Source: Chamaesiphon sp.
GTDB taxonomy: Bacteria; Cyanobacteriota; Cyanobacteriia; Cyanobacteriales; Chamaesiphonaceae
Direction of reading: 5' to 3'
Length of the DNA: 5,404 nucleotides
Assembly: GCA_026785875.1 (NCBI GenBank)
Contig: JAJAZF010000005.1
Span: forward strand, 1 to 5,404
Shown here: piece after piece, positions 1 to 5,404 of the stretch
Numbering within the stretch: position 1 is the first letter of the stretch
How the letters are laid out: each line of letters starts with the position of its first letter
The notes under the pieces: generated by a model
Databases searched by the model: none
What the model was told of the DNA's origin: nothing
The model's input: the letters and a program-made list of their open reading frames with translations, nothing else
Translations under genes and position numbers: made by a program

Positions 1-537
1 GCTATGAGTATTAAGATTGTCACAAACTAATTTGACTAGTGGAGCATCTGGATAATCTTCATCCAATAATTGCTTAACTTCTTCTGCCCAATCAACCCTC
101 GTTCTTTGCGATCGCGTGCTAACTCTTCTCCATCCTTTAATGGGGTCAACGAACATAAATATTGCTTGAACACCATGCCGCTCATAATGATAATCTTCTC
201 GGCGTAATTGTCCAGGTTTTGCTGGAATAGTTGGATATAGATCTCCAGTTAATTCTACTGCTGCCTCATCCATACAAATTAGTGGTACATTTGCCTCTGG
301 AGCTTCACTATAGACATCAAGTACCTCCTCCATTTGGGCAATAAATCGAGCAATATCTCGTTCGGGAATGCAGAATCTTTCGGTTTTCCAAGACTGTAAC
401 TCTAATCGCTCTAGTTGGTTTCTAATTGTTTCACGACTGATTGATACTACTACCTCCTTTGAAACTAATTCTACTGCTAATAATTCTAGTGTCCATCTTA
501 CTCTTCCTGGTGGTGGATCGCTACAACAAATTGCGAT

Positions 538-585
538 TAGCGGAGTCGGTGCGGACGGGTTCCCCGTCCATGCAACCGACCCAAG
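538..585 (-). repeat. Palindromic repeat inserted in frame in the transposase gene
   Basis: IS630-type transposases normally read EAHLIA... continuously at this point. Here the minus strand encodes EAHL, then 16 extra residues (LGSVAWTGNPSAPTPL, residues 66-81), then IAICCSDPP. The extra DNA is a nearly perfect hairpin. GGACGGG (553-559) pairs with CCCGTCC (563-569) across a 3-base loop, then TGC (550-552) with GCA (572-574), then GTCGG (545-549) with CCGAC (576-580), giving 15 base pairs with two small bulges. Its length of 48 bp keeps the frame open. It resembles a small dispersed palindromic element that landed in a gene, though no second copy is in this window. Confidence 0.65.
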
Positions 586-799
586 CAAATGTGCTTCTTG
601 TCTTCCATCCATTTTCGGCGGATTGGGCGAACCTACTCGCTTTTTTCTAGTCAAGGCTGGCTTCACACCTTCAAGGACAAACTTCTTTCTAATTGATGCA
701 ATTGTATTGACATGTATATTCAACGATTGGCTGATATCTACATCTCGCCATCTTCCGGCTGTTGCATTATCATCAGCCATTAATAAAACATTCGCATGG

Positions 800-877
800 T
801 TAACTTCTTTTGCCGATTAATGATATTCTATTTGCTGATGATTCATCTTTAAACTCGAATTCAAACTTTTTGTCCAT
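800..877 (-). other. Detached 5' fragment of the transposase frame
   Basis: This 25-codon frame, MDKKFEFEFKDESSANRISL followed by IGKRS and a TAA stop, has the charged N-terminus and GKRS motif that precede the first helix-turn-helix in IS630-type transposases. It ends in a frame one base off the 260-codon main frame, which picks up the expected continuation (VNHANVLL). I read it as the original translation start, separated from the rest of the gene by a small indel. Independent function as a peptide is unlikely. Confidence 0.55.
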
Positions 878-926
878 AATATTCTCAGCTACGATCGCAA
901 TTGTTGAAGCATTATTAGTAGAATTC

Positions 927-2090
927 CTATCCTCGATCGATCAGCCGTACTGCTGCCCCAAATGGAAATTGGGCTAAATCTAATCCCCCAGGCGTGACAA
1001 TCCAGAGGGTGGGTAATGTTGGGATGGTTTGGGGAAATTCGCCGTAGCCATCGGTTAAGTAGATACACAGAGCTTGAGTATGTTCGTCCCAGGTTGCGGC
1101 GACTCGATCGAAGAATGGGACAAATGATGTACCGCCACCGCCTTCAGGAGTGGGTAAAGTTGCATCGAGAGTCAGAGCATAAGGCCCATAAACGTCGCAA
1201 TCGGCATAATATAATTCACACTCAAGATGGGGATACGCGCCCAAAATTCCGTTGATTTCACTGGTGAATAGCCTGAGTGCCGTTTCGCTCACCGAGCCAC
1301 TGGTGTCAATCGCCACATAAACTCGCACCGATTCACCCTGTAATGCCTCAAGATACAGTCCCCGTCCGACAAAACGTCGATCCAACCCCTGAAAATCAGT
1401 CGGAGTCTGAACTAAATATCGCCATAGGTACGATCGCCAGTCTAGCTGAGGATTGAGGACAGGTTCTAACTCTCGATCGATTCCGATCGGTAGTTTACCA
1501 GATTGAGTAGTGGCAATCGCTGTCGCTTGTTGTAGTGCCTGTCGCCAATATGCTGTCAAAGCTTGACTGCGGTTGCGCTCTGGCAGATCGCACGTTCCGA
1601 CAATCGAGCATTTGGCTAGATCTCCATTCACTGCTAGCAAATCGAGATCGGCTAATTGAAAGCGATCTGCTCCTGTGGCTCTCAATAACTCGTATACTTC
1701 TTCAACACTGAGATGTTCTAATTGCTCATCGCGTAACCCACCAGGCGGTAATTCAAACCCGCGCTGGCGCAAAATCATCCCATTCACTACGATATCGGCA
1801 GCAATATTCCATAATTGTGGTTCCCGCTCTCTCAATCGCAGCGGGTGTAATAGTGCTGCGTGTAGGATCTCATGCAAAAGTACTCCATCCTGCTGTTGGC
1901 TAGGCAAAGACATCAAAAATTCGGGATTGAAAAAAATATCTCGTCCGTCTGTTGCTGCTGAAGAAATGGTTGTACTGGGAATAAACAGTCCAAACATGGC
2001 TAGAGTGCCAAAAAATGGCGACTTCATCCGCAATCGGAGCAGGGATGCACTGATTAAATTAGCACAGTCAACGGTTGAATGATCGTTCAT
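927..2090 (-). CDS. Metallopeptidase-like/VWA-like two-domain protein (DUF2201-type, COG3864-like)
   Basis: This is a 387-residue protein, full length for its family, without a signal peptide or membrane segment, so probably cytoplasmic. The N-terminal half looks like the DUF2201 putative metallopeptidase domain: HEILH (residues 73-77) is an HExxH zinc motif, and the following WNIAADIVVN segment carries D99, a likely third ligand by family analogy. The C-terminal half is VWA-like: VAIDTSGSVSE gives the DxSxS metal site (D262, S264, S266), GGGGTSF supplies a threonine (T321), and YLTDGYG supplies D347. In other bacteria such proteins are often encoded beside a MoxR-type AAA+ ATPase and are thought to work with it, but none is visible here. 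The ATG at 2090 has only a weak AAAGA just upstream. The next gene upstream ends 72 bp away on the same strand, so cotranscription is possible. Substrate and proteolytic activity are unknown; domain identity is confident. Confidence 0.9.
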   Translation of the reverse strand: MNDHSTVDCANLISASLLRLRMKSPFFGTLAMFGLFIPSTTISSAATDGRDIFFNPEFLMSLPSQQQDGVLLHEILHAALLHPLRLREREPQLWNIAADIVVNGMILRQRGFELPPGGLRDEQLEHLSVEEVYELLRATGADRFQLADLDLLAVNGDLAKCSIVGTCDLPERNRSQALTAYWRQALQQATAIATTQSGKLPIGIDRELEPVLNPQLDWRSYLWRYLVQTPTDFQGLDRRFVGRGLYLEALQGESVRVYVAIDTSGSVSETALRLFTSEINGILGAYPHLECELYYADCDVYGPYALTLDATLPTPEGGGGTSFVPFFDRVAATWDEHTQALCIYLTDGYGEFPQTIPTLPTLWIVTPGGLDLAQFPFGAAVRLIDRG

Positions 2091-2162
2091 TCTTTAATTA
2101 ATCCCACGGGAGTGGAGACAATTAACAATTAGCTATTTACTAGTGGTTGAATGGAGAGGTTG

Positions 2163-2336
2163 CTAAATTCTCATGACTAGATTTTCGATCCGCAATCCTT
2201 GGACGATCGTATCGACTATTGGTGCTGGGAGCATCTCGCCCCGAGAATCAATAATCTGTACTACTAGTAAATAGGCGATCGCGAGTACTAATGAAATTAT
2301 ACCTGTGACAACTGCAACAATCTTGGAACGATCCAT
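2163..2336 (-). CDS. Small single-span membrane protein, conserved-hypothetical type
   Basis: This 57-residue protein starts MDRSKIVAVV, has one hydrophobic helix (about residues 5-28, ending AIAYLLVVQIID) and then a short tail with RGEMLPAPIVDTIVQGLRIE. I remember similar short cyanobacterial proteins with a basic start, one helix and an RGEM.PAP motif, but no function is attached to them. The frame extends three codons further to a TTG at 2345. I prefer the ATG at 2336 because MDRSK fits that pattern; neither start has a clear ribosome binding site. The upstream 50 bp are very AT-rich and hold a TATTAT that could be a -10 element, just after the terminator of the preceding gene, so the gene probably has its own promoter. 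Confidence 0.7.
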   Translation of the reverse strand: MDRSKIVAVVTGIISLVLAIAYLLVVQIIDSRGEMLPAPIVDTIVQGLRIENLVMRI

Positions 2337-2385
2337 AGAACACAAGTGGTATAAATAAAAATAATATTTTTAGTAATAATAACAC

Positions 2386-2424
2386 AAAAATCCTCCACGA
2401 TTGAAGCGTCTCAATAGTGAAGGA
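2386..2424 (-). terminator. Intrinsic terminator of the secreted YkuD-like gene
   Basis: Read on the minus strand, a hairpin is followed directly by five T residues (2390-2386). The arms are 2391-2404 and 2411-2424: TCCT pairs with AGGA, CAC with GTG and ATTGA with TCAAT, with two mismatches and the six-base loop AGCGTC. It lies about 30 bp after the stop codon at 2453 and before the small membrane-protein gene. The plus direction has no T-run, so it acts only for minus-strand transcripts. Confidence 0.65.
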
Positions 2425-2452
2425 TATCGCTCGATCGTAGTGAATATGATGT

Positions 2453-3199
2453 TTAATCTTCTAAAATACCGATTTTTACAACTAAGTTATGTGGGTGATA
2501 TTTAGTGATAAATTCATTAATGGCATCGCGATCGGTAGTCGTTGTTATACCAATACATCCGGCTGTTCCATCGTATCCATTGCGTTGATTGAAGCTGCGA
2601 TCGAGATGAATACCTAAACCATTACGTCCAGTCTCAAACTTTGGAAAGATCCCAATAAAGGTTTTACCGACTTCCGGCACAGTTCCAGAAATAATTCGAT
2701 TTAATGGCAAACGAGATCCTACGGTAAGCTTCCTTGAACTACTTTTTAACTTTTGACTATCCCTGACGATCGTGAATCGATCGGCACCCGGACGTGTAGA
2801 TGTCAAAACTTTATTTCGATGTATAGCTTTAGTTTTAATTACTTGTCGATCTGCTCCCAAGCTAGTATTAATAGTCGCGAGCGATTTATTTTTTCTTCTA
2901 GTTGTTAATCTAGTTTTACCGCTCCGTTCTTTAATGACTGTTGTCGATGAATTATTTTGACTAGGCTTAGACCAAAATGGCTCGATTGAGCTATATTGTT
3001 CGCGATCTTCAGACGGTAATATATCAACTCCAACTGGCACCATCAGGGTGAAATCTGTCACTGATGGCAAGAAATCCACAAGTTTAGCTCTCGAGCGATC
3101 GATTTGTTCCGCACTAACCGAATTAGCGATATTGATGATTGTAATAAATAATGGTAGCGCGATCGCTTTCGGCAACCAATTAATAGTCGATAGTTTCAT
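2453..3199 (-). CDS. Secreted protein with L,D-transpeptidase-like (YkuD-type) C-terminal motif
   Basis: This is a 248-residue protein. Residues 1-30 form a signal peptide with a hydrophobic core (AIALPLFITIINIA) and a likely cleavage after SVSA. Residues about 80-165 are a low-complexity, strongly basic linker rich in S, T, K and R, containing two GADR words (115-118 and 138-141). The C-terminal 80 residues resemble an L,D-transpeptidase-like catalytic region: GLGIHLDRS (H198, D200) followed by GYDGTAGCIGITTTTDRD with a candidate nucleophile C215. The spacing and the [ST]xGC core match the YkuD pattern, but the usual HG...SHGC form is altered, so the reaction (peptidoglycan cross-linking or cleavage) is inferred. 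It probably acts in the periplasm or cell wall. There is no clear Shine-Dalgarno sequence before ATG 3199, and a terminator follows the gene. Confidence in the gene is high and in the activity moderate. Confidence 0.8.
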   Translation of the reverse strand: MKLSTINWLPKAIALPLFITIINIANSVSAEQIDRSRAKLVDFLPSVTDFTLMVPVGVDILPSEDREQYSSIEPFWSKPSQNNSSTTVIKERSGKTRLTTRRKNKSLATINTSLGADRQVIKTKAIHRNKVLTSTRPGADRFTIVRDSQKLKSSSRKLTVGSRLPLNRIISGTVPEVGKTFIGIFPKFETGRNGLGIHLDRSFNQRNGYDGTAGCIGITTTTDRDAINEFITKYHPHNLVVKIGILED

Positions 3200-3419
3200 T
3201 TATAAATTTAGATAAATGTGTTAGGGCTTAGATATTTACTGGCGATCGCTCTAGATAGCAGTAGAGCTTAGTAGCAGAATGGATATTTACTTATTCAATC
3301 AAAGTAGCTTCGCATCAGGACAATTTAATAAAATATTTACCAATTTATGTTGATCGAGTATTTTCTGTAAAATAATGTGTTTGGGTCAAGACAGCCAGAC
3401 AAGACAGGGGGAGGGTCAT
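3200..3419. other. 220-bp intergenic region with repeated ATATTTAC words and a small hairpin
   Basis: This gap between two minus-strand genes should contain the promoter of the YkuD-like gene. ATATTTAC occurs at 3232-3239, 3283-3290 and 3333-3340, spaced 51 and 50 bp apart; the first two copies share the longer word GATATTTACT. A six-base-pair hairpin, GCTCTA (3248-3253) with TAGAGC (3262-3267), overlaps the end of a HIP1 octamer (3242-3249). Near 3383-3418 there are short direct repeats (GGGTCA twice, AAGACAG twice). I see no convincing coding frame and no good intrinsic terminator for the upstream gene. Confidence 0.4.
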
Positions 3420-3965
3420 TTAACGATCGCGATCGATTGATTTCATCACAGTATCGCTACCACTGATTTTCCATTGACCACGATATTTAACCAATACTAG
3501 TGAGGCTGACTGTTGAGAACTAATTGCTCTTTGTTTTCCTTTAGCTTTCATTACCTGAGTTACCTTGACTAAAGCATTACGCTCCGATAGTGAGACTAGC
3601 TCGATATTTTGAACTTCAACACTCATCTCGACCCCATCAGATTTAAGACGTGCAAACATACTGCGTAAATACTCTTTATCCTTAGCTGATGTCAAGACCG
3701 CTACCTTTGCCATTCGATCGACACTGTGTTCATTCATTCCCCGATAAAATTGGGTCAATGTTTGACGAATATTTTGGATGTCAGCTTGCTGGTGAGTATT
3801 AACTCGCTCGGGTTTTTCATCTTTAATAATTAGTTTGTCCTGGCTACTTGGCGCAATTGATAAGCTAGGATCGATTGCTGCACTAGCAATCTGAACAGGA
3901 TTGGCAAAGACTAAAACTAGATTGACGATTGCAGTTGTCCCAGCAACGAGTAAATATTTCAGCAT
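3420..3965 (-). CDS. Exported NTF2/SnoaL-like domain protein
   Basis: This is a 181-residue protein. Residues 1-29 look like a signal peptide (hydrophobic LLVAGTTAIVNLVLVFA, cleavage near IASA). After a short polar linker, residues about 60-176 have the NTF2-like cone-fold pattern: an N-terminal helix (DIQNIRQTLTQFYRGMNEHS) followed by a region around KDKEYLRSMFARL. Then come the strands VEMSVEVQNIELVSL, NALVKVTQVMKAKG and ASLVLVKYRGQWKIS, the last with the near-terminal G.WKI typical of SnoaL-like proteins. NTF2-like domains serve as ligand-binding scaffolds or enzymes, and nothing here fixes the function, so I assign none. The ATG at 3965 follows CCGTCTACC without an obvious ribosome binding site. 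The next gene downstream lies 220 bp away, which argues against a tight operon. Confidence 0.78.
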   Translation of the reverse strand: MLKYLLVAGTTAIVNLVLVFANPVQIASAAIDPSLSIAPSSQDKLIIKDEKPERVNTHQQADIQNIRQTLTQFYRGMNEHSVDRMAKVAVLTSAKDKEYLRSMFARLKSDGVEMSVEVQNIELVSLSERNALVKVTQVMKAKGKQRAISSQQSASLVLVKYRGQWKISGSDTVMKSIDRDR

Positions 3966-4174
3966 GGTAGACGGTTGATGTACATTCGGTTGTTTCTTTC
4001 TTTACACTGAGTCCACCGATCGATCCGGACACTAATTCAATCTTTTTCAAAATTTCTCGACTTTTTTGGGTAGTTGCGATCGACATCGCTAGATCGATCG
4101 CTAAACTGTCACAAGGTGTCGATCGAGATGGGTAACACTAAGAGAGGATAGTACACAGTCCCCTGTGAGAAATA
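3966..4174. other. Divergent intergenic region between the NTF2-like gene and the membrane-protein gene
   Basis: The two flanking genes are transcribed away from each other, so both promoters should lie in these 209 bp. CGATCG words are dense (4018, 4078, 4094 and 4119 areas). A short inverted repeat, GCGAT-CGAC-ATCGC, lies at 4076-4089. I do not see a clear -35/-10 pair for either gene. A minus-strand frame starting at 4086 crosses this region but has no recognisable features. Confidence 0.35.
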
Positions 4175-5404
4175 ATGCCCCAGCCATCAGTTAAATCGAT
4201 CTGGTTAGAGTTACAGATCGATCCCAACGACCCCGAATTATTAGCTACTCTAGACCGGATGGGGCGATCGGGAATGCTCGATCGATCGCAAATCCTCCAG
4301 ATCGCGAGTAGCTGTCTGAGTGCAGACCTCCCCTGGAAAGCATTGCCAGCAGCTATCCCCACACTCGATCCACCAGCGATCCAGGCACCAACACCTGTAA
4401 AAATTCCCTCACCAGTCCAAACCATCTGGCAAAACCTCAAGGATGAACTGAGTGTCCGCTGGCTGCTATTTTTGGGTGTATTCTTGGTAATTCTGTCCTC
4501 TGGAGTCCTAGCAGCAACGCAGTGGTCGCTATTTCCAGCTTGGGGGCAGTATGGCTTGCTGTGGCTGTACACCATCGGTTTTTGGATTGTTGGTGCTTGG
4601 GCGCGGCGACAGGACGGGCTACGTCTGACTGCGAATACATTGCAAGTAGTCACTCTACTATTGATTCCGGTCAACTTTTGGGCGATCGATTCCTTTAGGC
4701 TATGGCATCAGCCCTTAGAACTTCTCACTGCGAGTGTGGCGGGGATCGGGTTGGTAGGTGTGATTTATCTCAAGCATCGCCAGCAGCGAGGACGAACTAA
4801 TGCGGATCGATCGGGCTGGCTACTGGGCACGTATTTGGTGCTCAGTTGTCTGAATTTAGGCTGGCAAATCCCCTACTGGTCGGCGATCGCCATTTATATT
4901 GGTGCGATTGGGGTGGCGGTAGTACTTGGGCAAATTCGCCAGATTGAAGGTGGCGCACTGGCTCTTTATGGTTTGGGGATACTGCTGCTACGCGGTTTAT
5001 TTGTGGCTCATTTACCCGTATATACCTTTGGTTTGGCGATCGGGATTGTGGGCTGGCTATTTACTCAGTGGGGATTACAAAAACATCGCCGACTCAAACG
5101 ACTGCTAGGGGTTAGTGGTGCCGATCGAGCATCAATCCGTTTAGCTCGTTATCGAGCCAGATCGATCGATCTGGCTCGGTTATATCAGCAGCTCGGAGCC
5201 AGTTTATCGATCCTGGGCTGGCTGCTGGGCATCGGTGATTTGGTAAGTACAGTCAAGGGTAGCTCTTGGCAAGCAGTATCCGTCAGTTGTCTGGTATTAG
5301 TGTGGATTTGGCAACGCCTCCAAGCAAATCGCCAAAATCGAGAGGTAGTGGTTCTCTTCTTTGTCGGACTGCAAACCTATATTCTCAGTAGTTTTCTCTG
5401 GGCA
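4175..5404 (+). CDS. Large polytopic membrane protein, DUF2157-like cyanobacterial type (partial, 3' end outside window)
   Basis: The frame is open from ATG 4175 to the window edge, 410 codons with no stop. A TGA sits three codons upstream (4166-4168), so this ATG is the first possible start; GAG at 4167-4169 may serve as a weak ribosome binding site. Residues 1-50 (LELQIDPNDPELLATLDRMG, then MLDRSQILQIASSCL) are soluble and helical and resemble the short N-terminal segment found before the membrane part of DUF2157-like proteins. A proline-rich linker follows (51-80). From residue 95 there are about eleven hydrophobic segments, near 95-115, 122-142, 152-170, 182-199, 213-230, 234-252, 257-276, 282-300, 341-357, 364-381 and 390-409. 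A basic loop (residues 300-337) lies between the eighth and ninth. No catalytic motif is visible and the function is unknown. A perfect 26-bp palindrome encodes residues 327-335. Confidence 0.85.
   Translation, partial: MPQPSVKSIWLELQIDPNDPELLATLDRMGRSGMLDRSQILQIASSCLSADLPWKALPAAIPTLDPPAIQAPTPVKIPSPVQTIWQNLKDELSVRWLLFLGVFLVILSSGVLAATQWSLFPAWGQYGLLWLYTIGFWIVGAWARRQDGLRLTANTLQVVTLLLIPVNFWAIDSFRLWHQPLELLTASVAGIGLVGVIYLKHRQQRGRTNADRSGWLLGTYLVLSCLNLGWQIPYWSAIAIYIGAIGVAVVLGQIRQIEGGALALYGLGILLLRGLFVAHLPVYTFGLAIGIVGWLFTQWGLQKHRRLKRLLGVSGADRASIRLARYRARSIDLARLYQQLGASLSILGWLLGIGDLVSTVKGSSWQAVSVSCLVLVWIWQRLQANRQNREVVVLFFVGLQTYILSSFLWA
5153..5178. repeat. Perfect 26-bp palindrome inside the membrane-protein gene
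   Basis: The arm CGAGCCAGATCGA (5153-5165) is followed immediately by its exact reverse complement (5166-5178), with no spacer. The centre is GATCGATCGATC. It encodes RARSIDLAR in the basic loop between two membrane segments. Only the inner part is explained by the general CGATCG enrichment of this genome; the outer eight bases on each side also match. Confidence 0.9.

Larger units (their letters stand above)
1..877 (-). pseudogene. IS630-family transposase, frameshifted near its 5' end and partial at the window edge
   Basis: The main open frame covers 260 codons from ATG at 780 to the window edge (open up to 816). It begins MADDNATAGRW. Residues about 15-40 look like the N-terminal helix-turn-helix (DISQSLNVHVNTIASIRKKF). 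The catalytic domain shows the first DDE aspartate in LICMDEAAVE (D171) and the second in VCDNLNTH (D254); the final glutamate lies off the window. In related transposases the N-terminus starts upstream and reads roughly ...GKRS..NHANVLL. Here a start at 877 (MDKKFEFEFKDE...) runs in another frame, reads ..LIGKRS and stops at 800-802, while VNHANVLLMADDN resumes in the main frame from 804. A small insertion or deletion around 800-812 has therefore split the gene, unless the AAAAG run at 807-811 allows +1 slippage. An in-frame palindromic insert occupies residues 66-81. Family assignment is firm; loss of function is inferred. Confidence 0.8.
1..900 (-). mobile_element. IS630-family insertion sequence, 5' part, left side cut by the window
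   Basis: The stretch is filled by a transposase of the IS630/Tc1-mariner superfamily, which inserts at TA dinucleotides by a DDE-type cut-and-paste mechanism. The element is read on the minus strand, so its promoter-proximal end lies near 880-926 and its 3' end lies outside the window. I could not identify the terminal inverted repeat or the TA duplication, so the boundary at about 900 is approximate. It must fall between the transposase start (877) and the stop codon of the neighbouring VWA-like gene (927). The insertion therefore sits only a few tens of bases downstream of that gene and does not disrupt it. Confidence 0.7.

Noticed and set aside
368..820. 150-codon plus-strand open frame
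   Set aside because: It lies antisense to the transposase, whose translation carries recognisable IS630 motifs in the opposite strand; it is a shadow frame.
1675..2082. 135-codon plus-strand open frame
   Set aside because: It is antisense to the metallopeptidase-like half of the two-domain protein and has no domain-like composition.
2091..2162. CCAC/GTGG inverted repeat near 2104-2114 considered as a terminator
   Set aside because: The stem is only four to five base pairs and lacks a following T-run in either direction.
3383..3418. Short direct repeats (GGGTCA and AAGACAG) considered as an attachment site or operator
   Set aside because: They are only six and seven bases long, show no mobile-element context, and could easily arise by chance in a purine-rich stretch.
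3883..4086. 67-codon minus-strand frame overlapping the NTF2-like gene start
   Set aside because: Its second half reads the signal-peptide region of the NTF2-like gene in another frame, and its first half shows no recognisable motif or ribosome binding site.
4138..4674. 178-codon minus-strand open frame
   Set aside because: It is antisense to the long membrane-protein frame, which is open for 410 codons with alternating hydrophobic segments; the minus translation looks random and rich in S, R and C.
4926..5108. 60-codon plus-strand frame with hydrophobic residues
   Set aside because: It overlaps the membrane-protein gene in another frame; its hydrophobicity follows from the T-rich codons of the host gene.

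Overview
The window looks like ordinary chromosomal DNA of a cyanobacterium. The palindrome CGATCG occurs at least two dozen times, and the full HIP1 octamer GCGATCGC occurs at 108-115, 2275-2282, 3159-3166, 3242-3249 and 4883-4890, where chance would give about 0.1 copies. Such heavy CGATCG use resembles unicellular or colonial lineages such as Chamaesiphon, but genus assignment is a guess.

Layout, left to right. Positions 1 to about 900 hold the 5' part of an IS630-family insertion sequence read on the minus strand. Its transposase runs off the left edge, has a broken reading frame at its 5' end and carries an in-frame palindromic insert of about 48 bp. Positions 927-2090 (minus) encode a two-domain protein with a zinc-peptidase-like HEILH motif and a VWA-like metal-binding domain. 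Positions 2163-2336 (minus) encode a 57-residue single-span membrane protein. A good intrinsic terminator at 2386-2424 separates it from the next minus-strand gene, 2453-3199, which encodes a secreted protein ending in an L,D-transpeptidase-like HxD...GTAGC motif. Positions 3420-3965 (minus) encode a secreted NTF2/SnoaL-like protein. After a 209-bp divergent intergenic region, 4175 to the right edge (plus) encodes the first 410 residues of a polytopic membrane protein of a cyanobacterial DUF2157-like type.

The genes do not form an evident pathway or operon. Four minus-strand genes are followed by one divergent plus-strand gene, gaps range from 72 to 220 bp, and one gap holds a terminator. Two products appear exported and two lie in the membrane, so a loose cell-envelope theme is possible but unproven.

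I see no tRNA, rRNA, CRISPR array, phage cluster or clear defence system. The most unusual signals are small-scale: the in-frame hairpin insert in the transposase, a perfect 26-bp palindrome inside the membrane-protein gene, and three ATATTTAC words about 50 bp apart upstream of the secreted YkuD-like gene.
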